A stretch of DNA of 64,000 nt from an uncultured Bacilli bacterium (GTDB taxonomy: Bacteria; Bacillota_I; Bacilli_A; ML615J-28; CAG-698): positions 248,001 through 312,000 of the forward strand of contig CAKOMG010000001.1 of assembly GCA_934096585.1 (NCBI GenBank), in the 5' to 3' direction. The translations under genes were made by a program, and so were the position numbers. The notes below the pieces were generated by a model. It saw only the letters and a list, made by a program, of their open reading frames with translations. It searched no databases and was not told the origin of the DNA. Shown here one piece after another: positions 25,349 to 35,895 of this stretch. Each line of letters opens with the position of its first letter. The stretch's first letter is position 1.

Positions 25349-28300
25349 AGAGTAATCTCCTTAACAACTTTTTGCATTGCTTTACCAAAGTCATCCACAA
25401 GATCACTAAGCCATACAACACTAATAGGGAAGTCATTAGATTTAAACTCACGATATTCATTTATTATTGTAAACTCTGTACATTCAGGATTTTCAATAAT
25501 CATTAAACCATAATATTTATTATCATACTCTAAAACTAAACTTAATGGATAATAAGATCCCAGAGTTTTAATTTGTGACCTACGTAATGTTTTACTAATC
25601 TTGTCTTGTAAAGTTTGAGGAAGATAAGTTAATTCCTTAGGTTCTTCTTCAATAATATTTATGATTAGTTCAACGAACTTTTTATTTTTATCGCTCTTAT
25701 TTAGTAAATTTTTACTATCTAATATTATTAGTTCACTACCGCAAGAAATAAGTAAATCAGCCATATTATAACTTATATATTCATCATTTACATCATGATA
25801 AGTACTTAAATCTAAAATATTATAATCTGCTTCAATGCTATATCCTAACTTCAAATCACAAATATTTAATTTATCTTCAAAATATTTTGATATTTCATTG
25901 GCACTAAGCCCTTTATCATAAAGAATATTACCAATAACTTGATAAATATTGTGAGCTTTGGCAATACTAGAAGTAAAGAAATTAATTTTTGCTTCACTAT
26001 TTCTTTTAATTAATTTGGCAATTAAAGAATTATAATTATCTTTACATATACTTACACCTTTGTTTTTATTAATATCACTATAAAATCTTCCTTTAATATT
26101 TTTCATTTTCATAAGCAATGTTAAAGGGGTTCTAGTATAACGATATTTAAATGGCATAATAGCATTATGTCTAATTCTTGATATTAAGCTGTTAGAAATT
26201 GATGTTTGCAATTGTTCCGTTCCCGCAATTATTACTTGTTGGCACTTAATAGCTTTGTGATATTCATTGGCATTAAGTAATTGAGCATCATCTATTAATA
26301 CCAAATCAAATAATGTCATATCAAGGAATAAATTGACAATATTCGTATCACTTAAAAATAATAATTTACTACCACTATTATTGATAATATATTGATTATA
26401 ATTCATATTCTTAGCTTTACCAGTTTTACAATGGTGACTATTACTAATTTTTAATATTTCAATATTACTATCAATTAAATCATTTTCTAAATGAGTTATT
26501 TTTTCTAGTGATTTATTATACTCTTGAACACTTAAGAACTCTGGATTACTATTTACATACTCATTATAAACATGGTTATAATATGAATATTTAAAACGAT
26601 TTGTAACTCTTTCTTTATCGTTTGCAATAATGTAATTATTTAAATCATTAAGTTTATATTTAAGAATAATTTTCATTTTATTAGAAATATCTAAATATAA
26701 TCTTAATTCCTCACGTGATTCTAGTAATGTTTTAAAATTAGCAATAACTGTAGTTAAATCATCATAATAATATTTACTAACGCTATCTTTAAATAATTTG
26801 ATATATCCTAAAAAGTTATCATTAATATCATTGATTATTTCATTTGATGAAGAGATGTGATCAAGAATATCTTTATCTATTTTAGCATCAAAACTTTGAA
26901 CTAAACTACTAGGCTTATTAAATAAAGTTAAATAGATATCAAAGTCATTAATCAAGTTTAAGATTTCAGTAGGTTTTGTATTTTCACCTTGGAATAAAGC
27001 TTCAAATAAAAACTTATAACTCTTATTATTATTAATACTCATTTTTACATTATTAAGTTCACGTTCTTTTTGTTCAAAGTATAAATAAGTATTAAATAAA
27101 ATTTGCTTTTGAGGAATCATTAAAAATTCGCTCATTGCTTTTTGCCAATCACTAACTTTAGCCATATAGTTATGTGTAAGTCTAATGGCTTCCATCTTTT
27201 CAATAATGCAATCTGTACTATTTACTAATTTATAATCTAAAAAATACTTATACAAACCATTAATACTATCTAATGTATTTTGATAATTTTTTATAATTTC
27301 AAGTATATCAACAATACCACTACTTCTTAGATCTTGCAAAGCTTTGTCAACTTGATTTCTAACTTTTTCGTTTGCTATTTTATTATGTTTAACAATAAAT
27401 TCTTTATAAACATCAGAAACATGAACTTTATATTTGTATTCTGAATAAGTTAAGTCTTTATAATCTTTTTTAAGTTGTGAAATTTTTAAATTATTTTTTC
27501 TAATGTAGTATAAATGAGGAAGTAATTTAGAAATTAAAATGTGTTTAAACTTACTATTTTGATCATGATTCTTTGTTTCTAATGTTTTAATATTGTTATC
27601 AAGGGAAAGTAAAGAATCAAAATATTTTGTATAAACATTAACACTTTCCTCATATTGATCAAGTGTGGTTTCTATCATTATCATTTTATTTAAAATGCCT
27701 TCACTCTTAGAAAAGTCTAGCCATGTTTTGGAAAAATAGCCTTTAGAAAGGACATTAATATAATCATTAACTTCTTCTATTAATTCAGTATCATTAAGCA
27801 AAAGTGAATAGCCTAGTTTTGCTTTCATTTTCCCAAATATTGATTCTAAACTATTTGATAACTCTTTAGCTTTTTTAGTTTCATCAAATATTTTCACATA
27901 ATCTCTTAATACTGCATCTACTGTTTTTACATCTTCTTTTTTAAATAAATTTGATGTAATATCATTTATTGCTTTTTCCACATTAAATTTGCTCTTATTA
28001 ATGTTATAAATGCTTTTAATTTCCTTTAAAGTATTTTGGTAATGCTCAATTTCACCTTTCAACTTTACAAATACTTTTTTTGCTTCATTGAAGTTTTTAA
28101 ATGCTTCTTTAGTTGTTCTTCCATCTAAATATTCATTATACCATGATGAAGGAATCCTTTTTTTATTTAATTTTGTATAATATGTTATCAAGTTCTTGAA
28201 TCGTGCATAATTAACGATATCCGCAATACCAAATTCTTGTTCTAAAGCAACTCGTTCCTTTTGTAAAATACTATAGTTGACATAAATGTTTTGAATCAAA

Positions 28301-29589
28301 TGCATTGGTTGATTAATGTCTGTAATTTGATGAGTTATAGGAATATTTACAAAATGGGAATCTTTAAATGATCCTATTTTAGCCATTTTTTCATCAATTA
28401 CTTTCAAGGCATGAATAATCTCATGAATTTCATATTTGTATAAGTCATAAGAATCTTTCATGATTTTATCACTAAACAAACTTTGAGGTTTAGGTGTTAA
28501 AATTAATTCATTCATAATTTCAATTAAAGGAGTATTACAAATCTTTGAACTTAGTTTATTTTCATATCTCTCAATTTCTTGGTAGTGATCACTTAATTCA
28601 TTCTTTAAAACATAATCTAATACTTGGCCTCTTTTATTTTCGTGATTCTTTTCATTAATCATAAAAAATGGTTTAGAGAAAGAAGTAACAAATGAATCTA
28701 ATTTTTTTTCTTTAAATGTTTCATAAACTTTATCCAGTGTTGAATCATTATTGGAAATATATAATACTCTTTTTCCATTTTTAATGGCATCACTAGCTAT
28801 ATTAATAAGTGTAGTTGTTTTACCAGTACCTTCGTAACCAGTAATTGCGAATGAATTTCCTTTTGATGCTATTGCAACCGCATTTCTTTGATTTTGATCA
28901 AGAGCTGTAATATTATAATTGGCACTTCTTCCTTCAATTGCATATTTCTCAGTAAGTGTTGCTCCATAAGCATTATCCAATTTAAACATTTCGTGATGGA
29001 TTTGCACTTCTGGTTGTTCCGTCTTAACGAATGTTAAATAGTTTTCTAAACGAACGTTAGATGTTTGATGTTTAACAAAATTCATTACATAACGGTCCAT
29101 CAAATAAATATCATCCATTTTTTCTTTATTATAAAGTTCATTTCTAAAATCTTGCCTTTCATGTTTAATGTAAGGATTCTCCATTGGTTTACTAATCATT
29201 TGAAAATAAATTGTATCATTTTCTATATACATTTTAACAGGTATTAAGATCATAGGAACAAATGATTCTTTATATCCTTTTCTTTGAAGTAGTAATCCAT
29301 AAGTAATGACTAAGATATTAGCTTTATTTTTATTAACAATATTATTAAAATGCATAAATGGTAATTTATATTGCATTTCTTTACTATTTGATTCCATGGC
29401 TCCAATTCCACGTTTCATAATGTCATAATATGCAATATGTGTATATTCTACTAACTTTCCTTTTAATAAATTAGAAATTACATCATATTCAATTGTACCA
29501 AGTTCTAGATAATAATCATCTGTAAAAATGTCTAATAAATGATCATTATCTTTTGCTAGTCTAATTCTATTTTTAAATTCATTAGCCAT
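25345..29589 (-). CDS. Large superfamily-1 helicase-like ATPase, motifs partly degenerate
   Basis: 1414 residues from ATG 29589 (MANEFKNR; ribosome site GAGGAGG). The N-terminus resembles DUF4011-type helicases. LDQNQRNAVAIA and GYEGTGKTTTLINIA (about 240-260) are the Q motif and Walker A. About 800 mostly coiled-coil residues follow. Then come LVLIDDAQLLN (Walker B, DDAQ) and IIAGTEQLQ, where motif III has lost its Asp, and YRYTRTPL (motif IV). The motif VI region reads YNMADLLISCGSELIIL and lacks the catalytic Arg. The C-terminus ends in a fold like the restriction-endonuclease domain of such helicases but without its acidic residues. It may bind ATP yet not unwind. Confidence 0.7.
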   Translation of the reverse strand: MANEFKNRIRLAKDNDHLLDIFTDDYYLELGTIEYDVISNLLKGKLVEYTHIAYYDIMKRGIGAMESNSKEMQYKLPFMHFNNIVNKNKANILVITYGLLLQRKGYKESFVPMILIPVKMYIENDTIYFQMISKPMENPYIKHERQDFRNELYNKEKMDDIYLMDRYVMNFVKHQTSNVRLENYLTFVKTEQPEVQIHHEMFKLDNAYGATLTEKYAIEGRSANYNITALDQNQRNAVAIASKGNSFAITGYEGTGKTTTLINIASDAIKNGKRVLYISNNDSTLDKVYETFKEKKLDSFVTSFSKPFFMINEKNHENKRGQVLDYVLKNELSDHYQEIERYENKLSSKICNTPLIEIMNELILTPKPQSLFSDKIMKDSYDLYKYEIHEIIHALKVIDEKMAKIGSFKDSHFVNIPITHQITDINQPMHLIQNIYVNYSILQKERVALEQEFGIADIVNYARFKNLITYYTKLNKKRIPSSWYNEYLDGRTTKEAFKNFNEAKKVFVKLKGEIEHYQNTLKEIKSIYNINKSKFNVEKAINDITSNLFKKEDVKTVDAVLRDYVKIFDETKKAKELSNSLESIFGKMKAKLGYSLLLNDTELIEEVNDYINVLSKGYFSKTWLDFSKSEGILNKMIMIETTLDQYEESVNVYTKYFDSLLSLDNNIKTLETKNHDQNSKFKHILISKLLPHLYYIRKNNLKISQLKKDYKDLTYSEYKYKVHVSDVYKEFIVKHNKIANEKVRNQVDKALQDLRSSGIVDILEIIKNYQNTLDSINGLYKYFLDYKLVNSTDCIIEKMEAIRLTHNYMAKVSDWQKAMSEFLMIPQKQILFNTYLYFEQKERELNNVKMSINNNKSYKFLFEALFQGENTKPTEILNLINDFDIYLTLFNKPSSLVQSFDAKIDKDILDHISSSNEIINDINDNFLGYIKLFKDSVSKYYYDDLTTVIANFKTLLESREELRLYLDISNKMKIILKYKLNDLNNYIIANDKERVTNRFKYSYYNHVYNEYVNSNPEFLSVQEYNKSLEKITHLENDLIDSNIEILKISNSHHCKTGKAKNMNYNQYIINNSGSKLLFLSDTNIVNLFLDMTLFDLVLIDDAQLLNANEYHKAIKCQQVIIAGTEQLQTSISNSLISRIRHNAIMPFKYRYTRTPLTLLMKMKNIKGRFYSDINKNKGVSICKDNYNSLIAKLIKRNSEAKINFFTSSIAKAHNIYQVIGNILYDKGLSANEISKYFEDKLNICDLKLGYSIEADYNILDLSTYHDVNDEYISYNMADLLISCGSELIILDSKNLLNKSDKNKKFVELIINIIEEEPKELTYLPQTLQDKISKTLRRSQIKTLGSYYPLSLVLEYDNKYYGLMIIENPECTEFTIINEYREFKSNDFPISVVWLSDLVDDFGKAMQKVVKEITL

Positions 29590-29693
29590 TTTTTTACTCC
29601 TCCTCTTGATATCTAAAACTATATAACACATTATATCACTTTTTCATAAATTTATAAAGAATTTTTATCATTTTGTTTTAAAAGTTAAAAAAA

Positions 29694-29712
29694 GGATTGG
29701 TTAAACCAATCC
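29694..29712 (-). terminator. Terminator of the Clp-like/protease operon
   Basis: GGATTGG/CCAATCC stem, then seven T on the minus strand. It separates this operon from the helicase/ankyrin/cdaA operon, whose extended -10 (TGATATAAT) lies near 29624-29632. Confidence 0.85.
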
Positions 29713-29755
29713 GTTTATTTTATTCATTAACAAAACAAGCATCTATTGTCAATTA

Positions 29756-30961
29756 TTATTTTAATACTTTTTGTAAATCATACATATAAACCATTTTGTC
29801 ACTTGGGTTAATTGCTCCAATTAATATTCCTATAACTTTCTTTGATGAAACATCAAATACAGGTCCACCACTATTCCCATGAAAAGCATTAGCATCTAAA
29901 AAATACATCTCTTTATTATTCATAATTTGTTTTGAGGAAACAAATCCTCTAGTTAGACTAAGTTCTAAACAATTAATATCATCAGTTATACTTTTACCAT
30001 AAGGATAGCCAACTATACAAATTTCATTATGTTTAATATTTTCATAATTTGTTTCTAGTGCTAAATAATAGGAATCTTTATAATCAACTTCTAGTAATGC
30101 ATAATCATCATTTTCACTATACTTTTTGACACTCGCTTGATATGACTTCTTTCCTTCTTTCGTTGCGACGATAACATTAATCTTAGTGGCATTTTGTATT
30201 ACATGATAACAAGTTAAAATAACACCACTATTATTTATAAAGAAACCTGTACCTGATGAAGAATTAGTTTCGATATATACAATTGCTTTATTAATATCGA
30301 TACCATAGAAAACTAAATGATCTGAATCCTGATTAATACCGCTGACCTTATAACTATCATCACTTTTCATTTCAATTTTATTATCTTCAACAGTAATCCC
30401 TTGTTCTAAAATAAAATTATCTTTTATGATTTCTTCTATTCTTCTTTTTTCATATTCATCAGTTTCTTCATCAATAACCGATAAATACGAACTAATACTA
30501 TACATACAGTCAAGCATTATTTTTTCATAATTCTTTCTTGTGCACATATTAACAATATTAAAAGCATATAAAAAGCGACTTTTTGCAGCTTCTAAAAATG
30601 TGTCTACTATACCAAAAACATTATCAATTAATGAATAAGATAAATCCATTAACATCTTAAGATTAAATAAATTTAAGCCACTTTCTTTTAAATATTCCCC
30701 TAAAAAAGTTTCTAATTTGTAATTGCCTTCTGTAATAGAATCTATATACTCTAATTCTTTTTCATTAAACTCGCCATCTATATAAGACATTTTTAATAGA
30801 GTTGCTTGAATAGCAACATTAATATCGACTAAATACATTTCTTTTTTATTTTCATAAATTTCTGTTTTAAATTCATCACTTAATAAATCATACATTCCAC
30901 TTGTCGTTTTAATTAAGTAATTATAGTAAAATTTTCCTTTTTCAATTAATTCTACGTTCAT
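29756..30961 (-). CDS. Cytoplasmic TerB-like/trypsin-like serine protease
   Basis: 401 residues with no signal peptide or membrane segment. Residues 40-190 are helical and TerB-like (ATLLKMSYIDGEFNEKELEYI), a domain known from tellurite-type stress modules. Residues 210-401 are a trypsin-like protease with His in LTCYHVI, Asp in ENDDYALLEV and Ser in HGNSGGPVF, a full triad. No PDZ domain follows, unlike HtrA. It lies 55 bp after the Clp-like ATPase gene in a two-gene operon. A protease supplied with substrate or triggered by the ATPase is my inference. Confidence 0.85.
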   Translation of the reverse strand: MNVELIEKGKFYYNYLIKTTSGMYDLLSDEFKTEIYENKKEMYLVDINVAIQATLLKMSYIDGEFNEKELEYIDSITEGNYKLETFLGEYLKESGLNLFNLKMLMDLSYSLIDNVFGIVDTFLEAAKSRFLYAFNIVNMCTRKNYEKIMLDCMYSISSYLSVIDEETDEYEKRRIEEIIKDNFILEQGITVEDNKIEMKSDDSYKVSGINQDSDHLVFYGIDINKAIVYIETNSSSGTGFFINNSGVILTCYHVIQNATKINVIVATKEGKKSYQASVKKYSENDDYALLEVDYKDSYYLALETNYENIKHNEICIVGYPYGKSITDDINCLELSLTRGFVSSKQIMNNKEMYFLDANAFHGNSGGPVFDVSSKKVIGILIGAINPSDKMVYMYDLQKVLK

Positions 30962-31016
30962 TATTATTTCCTCTTACTTTTTATATTATACGCTAGTTAA
31001 AGAAATAAGTCAATTT

Positions 31017-32666
31017 TTAAAATCCTATTTTATTCATTTTTATAGGCTCAAGTAAAACGATTGAATTCTTAAAATTTAAGTTTCTTCCTCTATAATCTTT
31101 TATCAAACCAAAACTAAAAAGTTTGGAAATAATTTTTTTATCTAAAAAATCACCTTTAGAATAATTTCTAAAAACAATAATATTTATATTATGTTCAAGA
31201 ATTTGTTTTGAAAGAATTCCGCCATCTTCATATCCAACATATCCAGGTGAAGCCCCAAGAAGAGTAGAAATTAAGTGCTCACTATTATAATCATTAGCAT
31301 CAATTACTAAAACACTAGAGTTATCAATATTTAAAATTTCTTGAAATTGATTAATGTAATAATCTGTATCAAACGTTTCTTTAAACATTATATATTTTGA
31401 AGAACAAAAATTAAAGTATTCATGCAAACTTTGTTTTATATCACTACTTGTTTTTTTAACTTTTTCTAAACATTTTTTAATATTTAAACCTAAACTATTA
31501 AATATAACTTCTTTAACAATCCCAAAAGATATAATTGTATATCCATTCTTTTTGGCATAAATACCACATTCATCCATTACATCAATGGCTTTATCGGGAT
31601 TATTTAAAGATGTTAAATATGATGATGCTTGAATTATTTTATCGATTATATCTTTTGAATATCGCACTTGATAGAAATCTTCAAAATCTTTTTTTATTCC
31701 CATCAGTATTTCTTTAGTTTCTAAATAATTTGGTTCAAAAACATATATGTTTTTAAATCTTCTGGCTAAGGCTTTATCTTTCGCAATTGTTTTATGATAT
31801 TCATCAACAGTTGTAGCCCCGATACATTTAATGAGTGAACGCGCAAGATAAGGTTTAAGTAGATTACCAATATCTATAGAATTTTCATTATTAGAATTAT
31901 TTAAAATATTATGAATTTCATCAATAAATAAAATATTATCTTTACCTTTAATTGATTCTAAAACATCCATTAACTTCTCTTCTAAATCACCCCTGTACCT
32001 CGTCCCCGCTATTAAACTTCCAATATCGAGTTGATAGATAGTTAAGTAGGGATGTTCATGCCAATAATATTCAGCTAAACCTTCAACTATTCCACTCTTC
32101 CCGACTCCCGCAGGTCCTATTAACATACAATTATTTTTTTGTTTTTTATTTAAAACTGTATCAACACTATCAATGTAATTAGTTCTTCCAATAAATTTAT
32201 TTAATTCTTTATTCTTTGCTTTTTTAGTTAAATTAATTAATATTGCATTATCTTCTTCTAAAACTTTTAAAGCGTGTTCTAATTCTTCAATAATATTTTT
32301 CCCTTCAATATGAAAGTGATTTAATATATCCATTGCCACTGTATTTTCATTTTCTAACAAACTATATAAATAAGCTTCATCATAAACAAAATCTTTTTCA
32401 TTTGCTAGTTCTTCTGCTCTTTTAAAAATATTTTTTAAAGCATGAGTATATAAAGATCCATCTCTTATATAAATTGAATTATTAATAATATCTAAAATAT
32501 CATTCTTATAGACACCTAGTTCATTAAGAATTAAACAAGTTAGGGAATCTTCTATATCTAATAAGGCAAGCAATAATGTTTCTGTCCCTAAGGTTACATA
32601 TGATAAATCGTTACGATAATTTTCTATTTTTTTAACAACTTCCTTATGTAATAAATCGTTATACAT
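31017..32666 (-). CDS. Clp/Hsp100-like AAA+ ATPase with dead second ATPase module
   Basis: 549 residues. Residues 1-140 form a Clp N-domain-like region. The D1 module has GPAGVGKSGIVEGLAEYY (Walker A), pore-loop like GTRYRGDLEEKL, FIDEIHNIL (Walker B) and ALARRFKNIYV. The D2 module starts near 415 but has no Walker A or Walker B, and keeps only LLGASPGYVGYEDGGIL, the ClpA/B/C hallmark; it then stops about 150 residues short of normal. It also lacks the ClpP-binding loop. It is thus a divergent Hsp100 with one active ring, paired with the TerB-trypsin protease. Complete ClpB or ClpC may be elsewhere in the genome. Confidence 0.85.
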   Translation of the reverse strand: MYNDLLHKEVVKKIENYRNDLSYVTLGTETLLLALLDIEDSLTCLILNELGVYKNDILDIINNSIYIRDGSLYTHALKNIFKRAEELANEKDFVYDEAYLYSLLENENTVAMDILNHFHIEGKNIIEELEHALKVLEEDNAILINLTKKAKNKELNKFIGRTNYIDSVDTVLNKKQKNNCMLIGPAGVGKSGIVEGLAEYYWHEHPYLTIYQLDIGSLIAGTRYRGDLEEKLMDVLESIKGKDNILFIDEIHNILNNSNNENSIDIGNLLKPYLARSLIKCIGATTVDEYHKTIAKDKALARRFKNIYVFEPNYLETKEILMGIKKDFEDFYQVRYSKDIIDKIIQASSYLTSLNNPDKAIDVMDECGIYAKKNGYTIISFGIVKEVIFNSLGLNIKKCLEKVKKTSSDIKQSLHEYFNFCSSKYIMFKETFDTDYYINQFQEILNIDNSSVLVIDANDYNSEHLISTLLGASPGYVGYEDGGILSKQILEHNINIIVFRNYSKGDFLDKKIISKLFSFGLIKDYRGRNLNFKNSIVLLEPIKMNKIGF

Positions 32667-32732
32667 TTTTTATCCTCTCTCTTTAATTATATGTTTATGA
32701 CTTTTTTATTTGCTTGTTTTTTATATAAAAAA

Positions 32733-32754
32733 GATGAGATTAAATAATCTCATC
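32733..32754 (-). terminator. Terminator of the MBL/membrane protein operon
   Basis: GATGAGATTA/TAATCTCATC 10-bp perfect stem, then T6 on the minus strand. Confidence 0.85.
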
Positions 32755-32755
32755 C

Positions 32756-33232
32756 CTATTTATTAACTATAAGTTTAAATATTTCATTTATTGTTTTAGT
32801 GTTTTGAATAATTATTAAATTGCTCTTTTCAACATAGTCTCTATATTTCATTTCCTTATATATTTCAATATTTTGATATATGACTAAACATTTTTTATAA
32901 ACAAATCTAAACGGAAAGAAAAATCCAACTCTAACAAATCCGTATTGTAAATTGTTTCTTTTTAATGTTCCCTTTATTTTACCATTATCTAACAAATTGA
33001 ATTCATAAGCTAAAACTTGAATTTTTTGATTATATATTCTCTTATTTTTAATAAAAAACACTAAGCTAACAATAGAAACTATAATATCAACAATCAAAGC
33101 AATGATCAAATATGAAGATACAAAACATAACCCAAAAATAATGGGCACTAGTATTAAACTAACAATAAACATCCATTTAAAAGTATTAATGTAAAAATCC
33201 TTTATCTGTTTATCAATTAAATCAAAAGTCAT
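32756..33232 (-). CDS. Two-TM membrane protein of unknown function
   Basis: 158 residues, two adjacent membrane segments (about 20-62) followed by a basic cytoplasmic part with beta patterns (GKIKGTLKRNNLQYGFVRVG, IIIQNTKTINEIFKLI). It resembles YcxB-like small membrane proteins in outline, but I cannot assign a family. The ribosome site GGAGGT and 10-bp gap place it in one operon with the ComEC-like hydrolase upstream. Confidence 0.6.
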   Translation of the reverse strand: MTFDLIDKQIKDFYINTFKWMFIVSLILVPIIFGLCFVSSYLIIALIVDIIVSIVSLVFFIKNKRIYNQKIQVLAYEFNLLDNGKIKGTLKRNNLQYGFVRVGFFFPFRFVYKKCLVIYQNIEIYKEMKYRDYVEKSNLIIIQNTKTINEIFKLIVNK

Positions 33233-33242
33233 TTGGTACCTC

Positions 33243-35681
33243 CTATTTTATTAAATCAAACAATCCACTATCTTTAATGCCTTTGTAATAATATGTATCT
33301 TTAAGTTCTATAATATTACTATTAAAATACTCTGATTCAATAGTATATCCACCATTATCAATAAATAAACTAATTGTTCCATTTCTTTGATTAAAGCGAT
33401 CTTCACTTGAACATTTATATGTTAAAGTTTTGGTATTACTAACTCCATCGACTGTTCCACCACCTGTTATACAATATACTTTCATATTAGCATCATATGA
33501 ATATAAGTTTTTAATGGCAGTTGGTGTTGGATGACCATGTTTGTTACCTAAATAGTTTCCATTACAAATAATGGCAACTTCAGGATCTACAGTTTTTAAA
33601 AAGTCACTTGATGTACCATTAGCAGTTCCATGATGCACAACTTTTAAAATATCAATATTACCAACACTATCTTGATAGTTCTTTTCCATATCAGTATGTC
33701 CAGTCGCATTATCAGCGTCCCCTGTCATTAAGACTTTTTTACCATATGCATAGATTGTGAAAACAATACTTTTACCATTTGATTCTGAATTATCATAATA
33801 TTTTGTATTAACAAAACTAATATAAACATCATTTGATAACTCTATAAATCTATCTTGTTTATTTTGATCAATAATATCTGATTTAATTTGATATACATTA
33901 CATTTTTCTTCTTGAAAGGCTCTTTTCATATTTTCATATTTTTTAGTACTATAACCACCTTCAAATTTGATTAAATTTTTGATTGTGTAAGTATCGAATA
34001 AACTTGCCATTCCACCAATATGATCACCATCAGGGTGTGTTGCAATGACATAATCAATTATTCCATCTTCTAAATGCTTATTGATAACTTCATTAATGGC
34101 TTTTTTGCTATCGGTAAAATTATCTCCCGCATCCACAATTATATCAATATCTCCATACTTAATATATGTACTCTCGCCACAATCTCCAGCTCCGTATTTA
34201 CCAATATCCATAAAATAAATTTCTAAAGCTTGTAAATTTACTCTTCCTTTAATTGTTATTTCAATTGTTATTGTTGCTTTCATTCCTAAATAATTAATGT
34301 TACCTGTTAATGTTACTTTTTGTGCATCGTCCTTTTTTTCTACACTTCCATAATTTGTGAAAGAAGTTGAAGAACTTTCCCAAACTACACTACCTCCATA
34401 AATAGAAGTAAATGGTAAAACGATAGAATTTGAAAGAGTTGTTGGGAAATTGTTTAGGATTGCTTCCTTAACCATTTCCATTGTAATTCCTTTATCAACA
34501 CTGACATTATCGATATTTATAAATGTATCAGTTTTCCAAGTATCAATATGTTTAACTTTAATTGTTATCTTTTCATAACTTGTTAAGTCTTTTTCATAAT
34601 GTGTATATTCACTTACATGTTTTACTATAATTTCTTCTTTCGTCTCTTCATTTGTAAGTAAATTAATAAATATTATAACAAGTTTGGAATCTTCTTTAGC
34701 TTGCGTTCCACTAAATAAATAATCAAATTTAAATAATTTGGGATTTTCAATATTTTCAATTATAAAACTTCCGATATTATTATCATCTAATGTTTCACCA
34801 TTTGAATCATCTTTATTGCGAAGTTTAATATATGATGGTGTTGTTTTATTTAAATCATCTGTTTCATCACTTCTAGTTTCTTCACTTTCCTCAATAATTC
34901 TAGCATTATTATATACGACACCATTTGTGCTTGTTATCGTTTTGTATGTGGAAGTAGGGGCTTGATCATCAAAATTATCATTCACTACATTTATTAACTT
35001 TTCGCTTGATAAAATAACAATTTTAAATTCCTTATCCCTACTATAATCTTCACAAGAGATCGTTGCAACTAAAGTAATAATAGAATCTGATGATGGTGTT
35101 GTTACTTGACCATCATTTGTGATAATACTAGGATTTAAACTAATCCATGTAATATTGATATCATCAAAACATGCTTTGTCTGGTAAATTTATTGAATCAT
35201 ATGTCTCTTCTATCATCGATAAGCGATCATATACTTTTTGTACTTTGATACTTGGAGTGGCTTTGCCTGCTTCTACTTTTACTGTATATACAAAATCTTT
35301 AATATTTGTTAATACAAATTTTGATAATGTACTACTTAAAACTTCATGGAATGTAATTTCGACTTTACCTGTTAATATAACATCAACGCTTCCTTCTTCA
35401 AAATCGGGTTGTGTTACTTTTCCTGTTGTTGAAATAACATTTTTATTACTAGATTCCCATACAATTTTTATATCTTCGTTTAATTTTGTTGGGAGAGTCA
35501 AATCATTTGATGTTGTGCTTGGAAGCTTGATGTCAATTGAATCATATACCTCTTTGATACCCTCTAATTCTTTATAACTTTTAAAACCTAAAAATCCTAA
35601 TACACCAATGATTACTAATATAGCAATTATAACAAATAAAGTTTTTATACCATTACTTTTCTTTTTTCTCTTTTTAGCCAT
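33243..35681 (-). CDS. Membrane-anchored ComEC-like metallo-beta-lactamase hydrolase with Ig-like repeats
   Basis: 812 residues. A basic N-terminus and one membrane segment (about 12-33) face the rest outward. Residues 40-225 hold two bacterial Ig-like units (IVWESSNKNVISTTGKV; ITWISLNPSIITNDGQV), a beta-sandwich follows to about 400, then a third Ig-like unit (VVWESSSTSF). From about 495 a ComEC/Rec2-type MBL domain has ATHPDGDHIGG, MTGDADN and VVHHGTANGTSSDFL. Such domains cleave nucleic acids in ComEC. A free, anchored form could degrade DNA or another phosphodiester outside the cell. The ribosome site is AAGGAGT. No competence channel is nearby. Confidence 0.8.
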   Translation of the reverse strand: MAKKRKKKSNGIKTLFVIIAILVIIGVLGFLGFKSYKELEGIKEVYDSIDIKLPSTTSNDLTLPTKLNEDIKIVWESSNKNVISTTGKVTQPDFEEGSVDVILTGKVEITFHEVLSSTLSKFVLTNIKDFVYTVKVEAGKATPSIKVQKVYDRLSMIEETYDSINLPDKACFDDINITWISLNPSIITNDGQVTTPSSDSIITLVATISCEDYSRDKEFKIVILSSEKLINVVNDNFDDQAPTSTYKTITSTNGVVYNNARIIEESEETRSDETDDLNKTTPSYIKLRNKDDSNGETLDDNNIGSFIIENIENPKLFKFDYLFSGTQAKEDSKLVIIFINLLTNEETKEEIIVKHVSEYTHYEKDLTSYEKITIKVKHIDTWKTDTFINIDNVSVDKGITMEMVKEAILNNFPTTLSNSIVLPFTSIYGGSVVWESSSTSFTNYGSVEKKDDAQKVTLTGNINYLGMKATITIEITIKGRVNLQALEIYFMDIGKYGAGDCGESTYIKYGDIDIIVDAGDNFTDSKKAINEVINKHLEDGIIDYVIATHPDGDHIGGMASLFDTYTIKNLIKFEGGYSTKKYENMKRAFQEEKCNVYQIKSDIIDQNKQDRFIELSNDVYISFVNTKYYDNSESNGKSIVFTIYAYGKKVLMTGDADNATGHTDMEKNYQDSVGNIDILKVVHHGTANGTSSDFLKTVDPEVAIICNGNYLGNKHGHPTPTAIKNLYSYDANMKVYCITGGGTVDGVSNTKTLTYKCSSEDRFNQRNGTISLFIDNGGYTIESEYFNSNIIELKDTYYYKGIKDSGLFDLIK

Positions 35682-35895
35682 TAATTTACTCCTTCTTTTT
35701 TTTATTATAACTTATTTTTCCAAAAAAATAAAGAAGAAAATAATTATAATTTTTTCATCTTTTATTTTTTGGTTTTTTGCCCTAAAATTCTCTTTTAAAT
35801 CAATTATAACTTATTTAATGATTAATTAAACATTCGAATAATACGAATGATTTAAAGTTAAATATTGGTATATACTTTTATTTTAATGATTTTTG

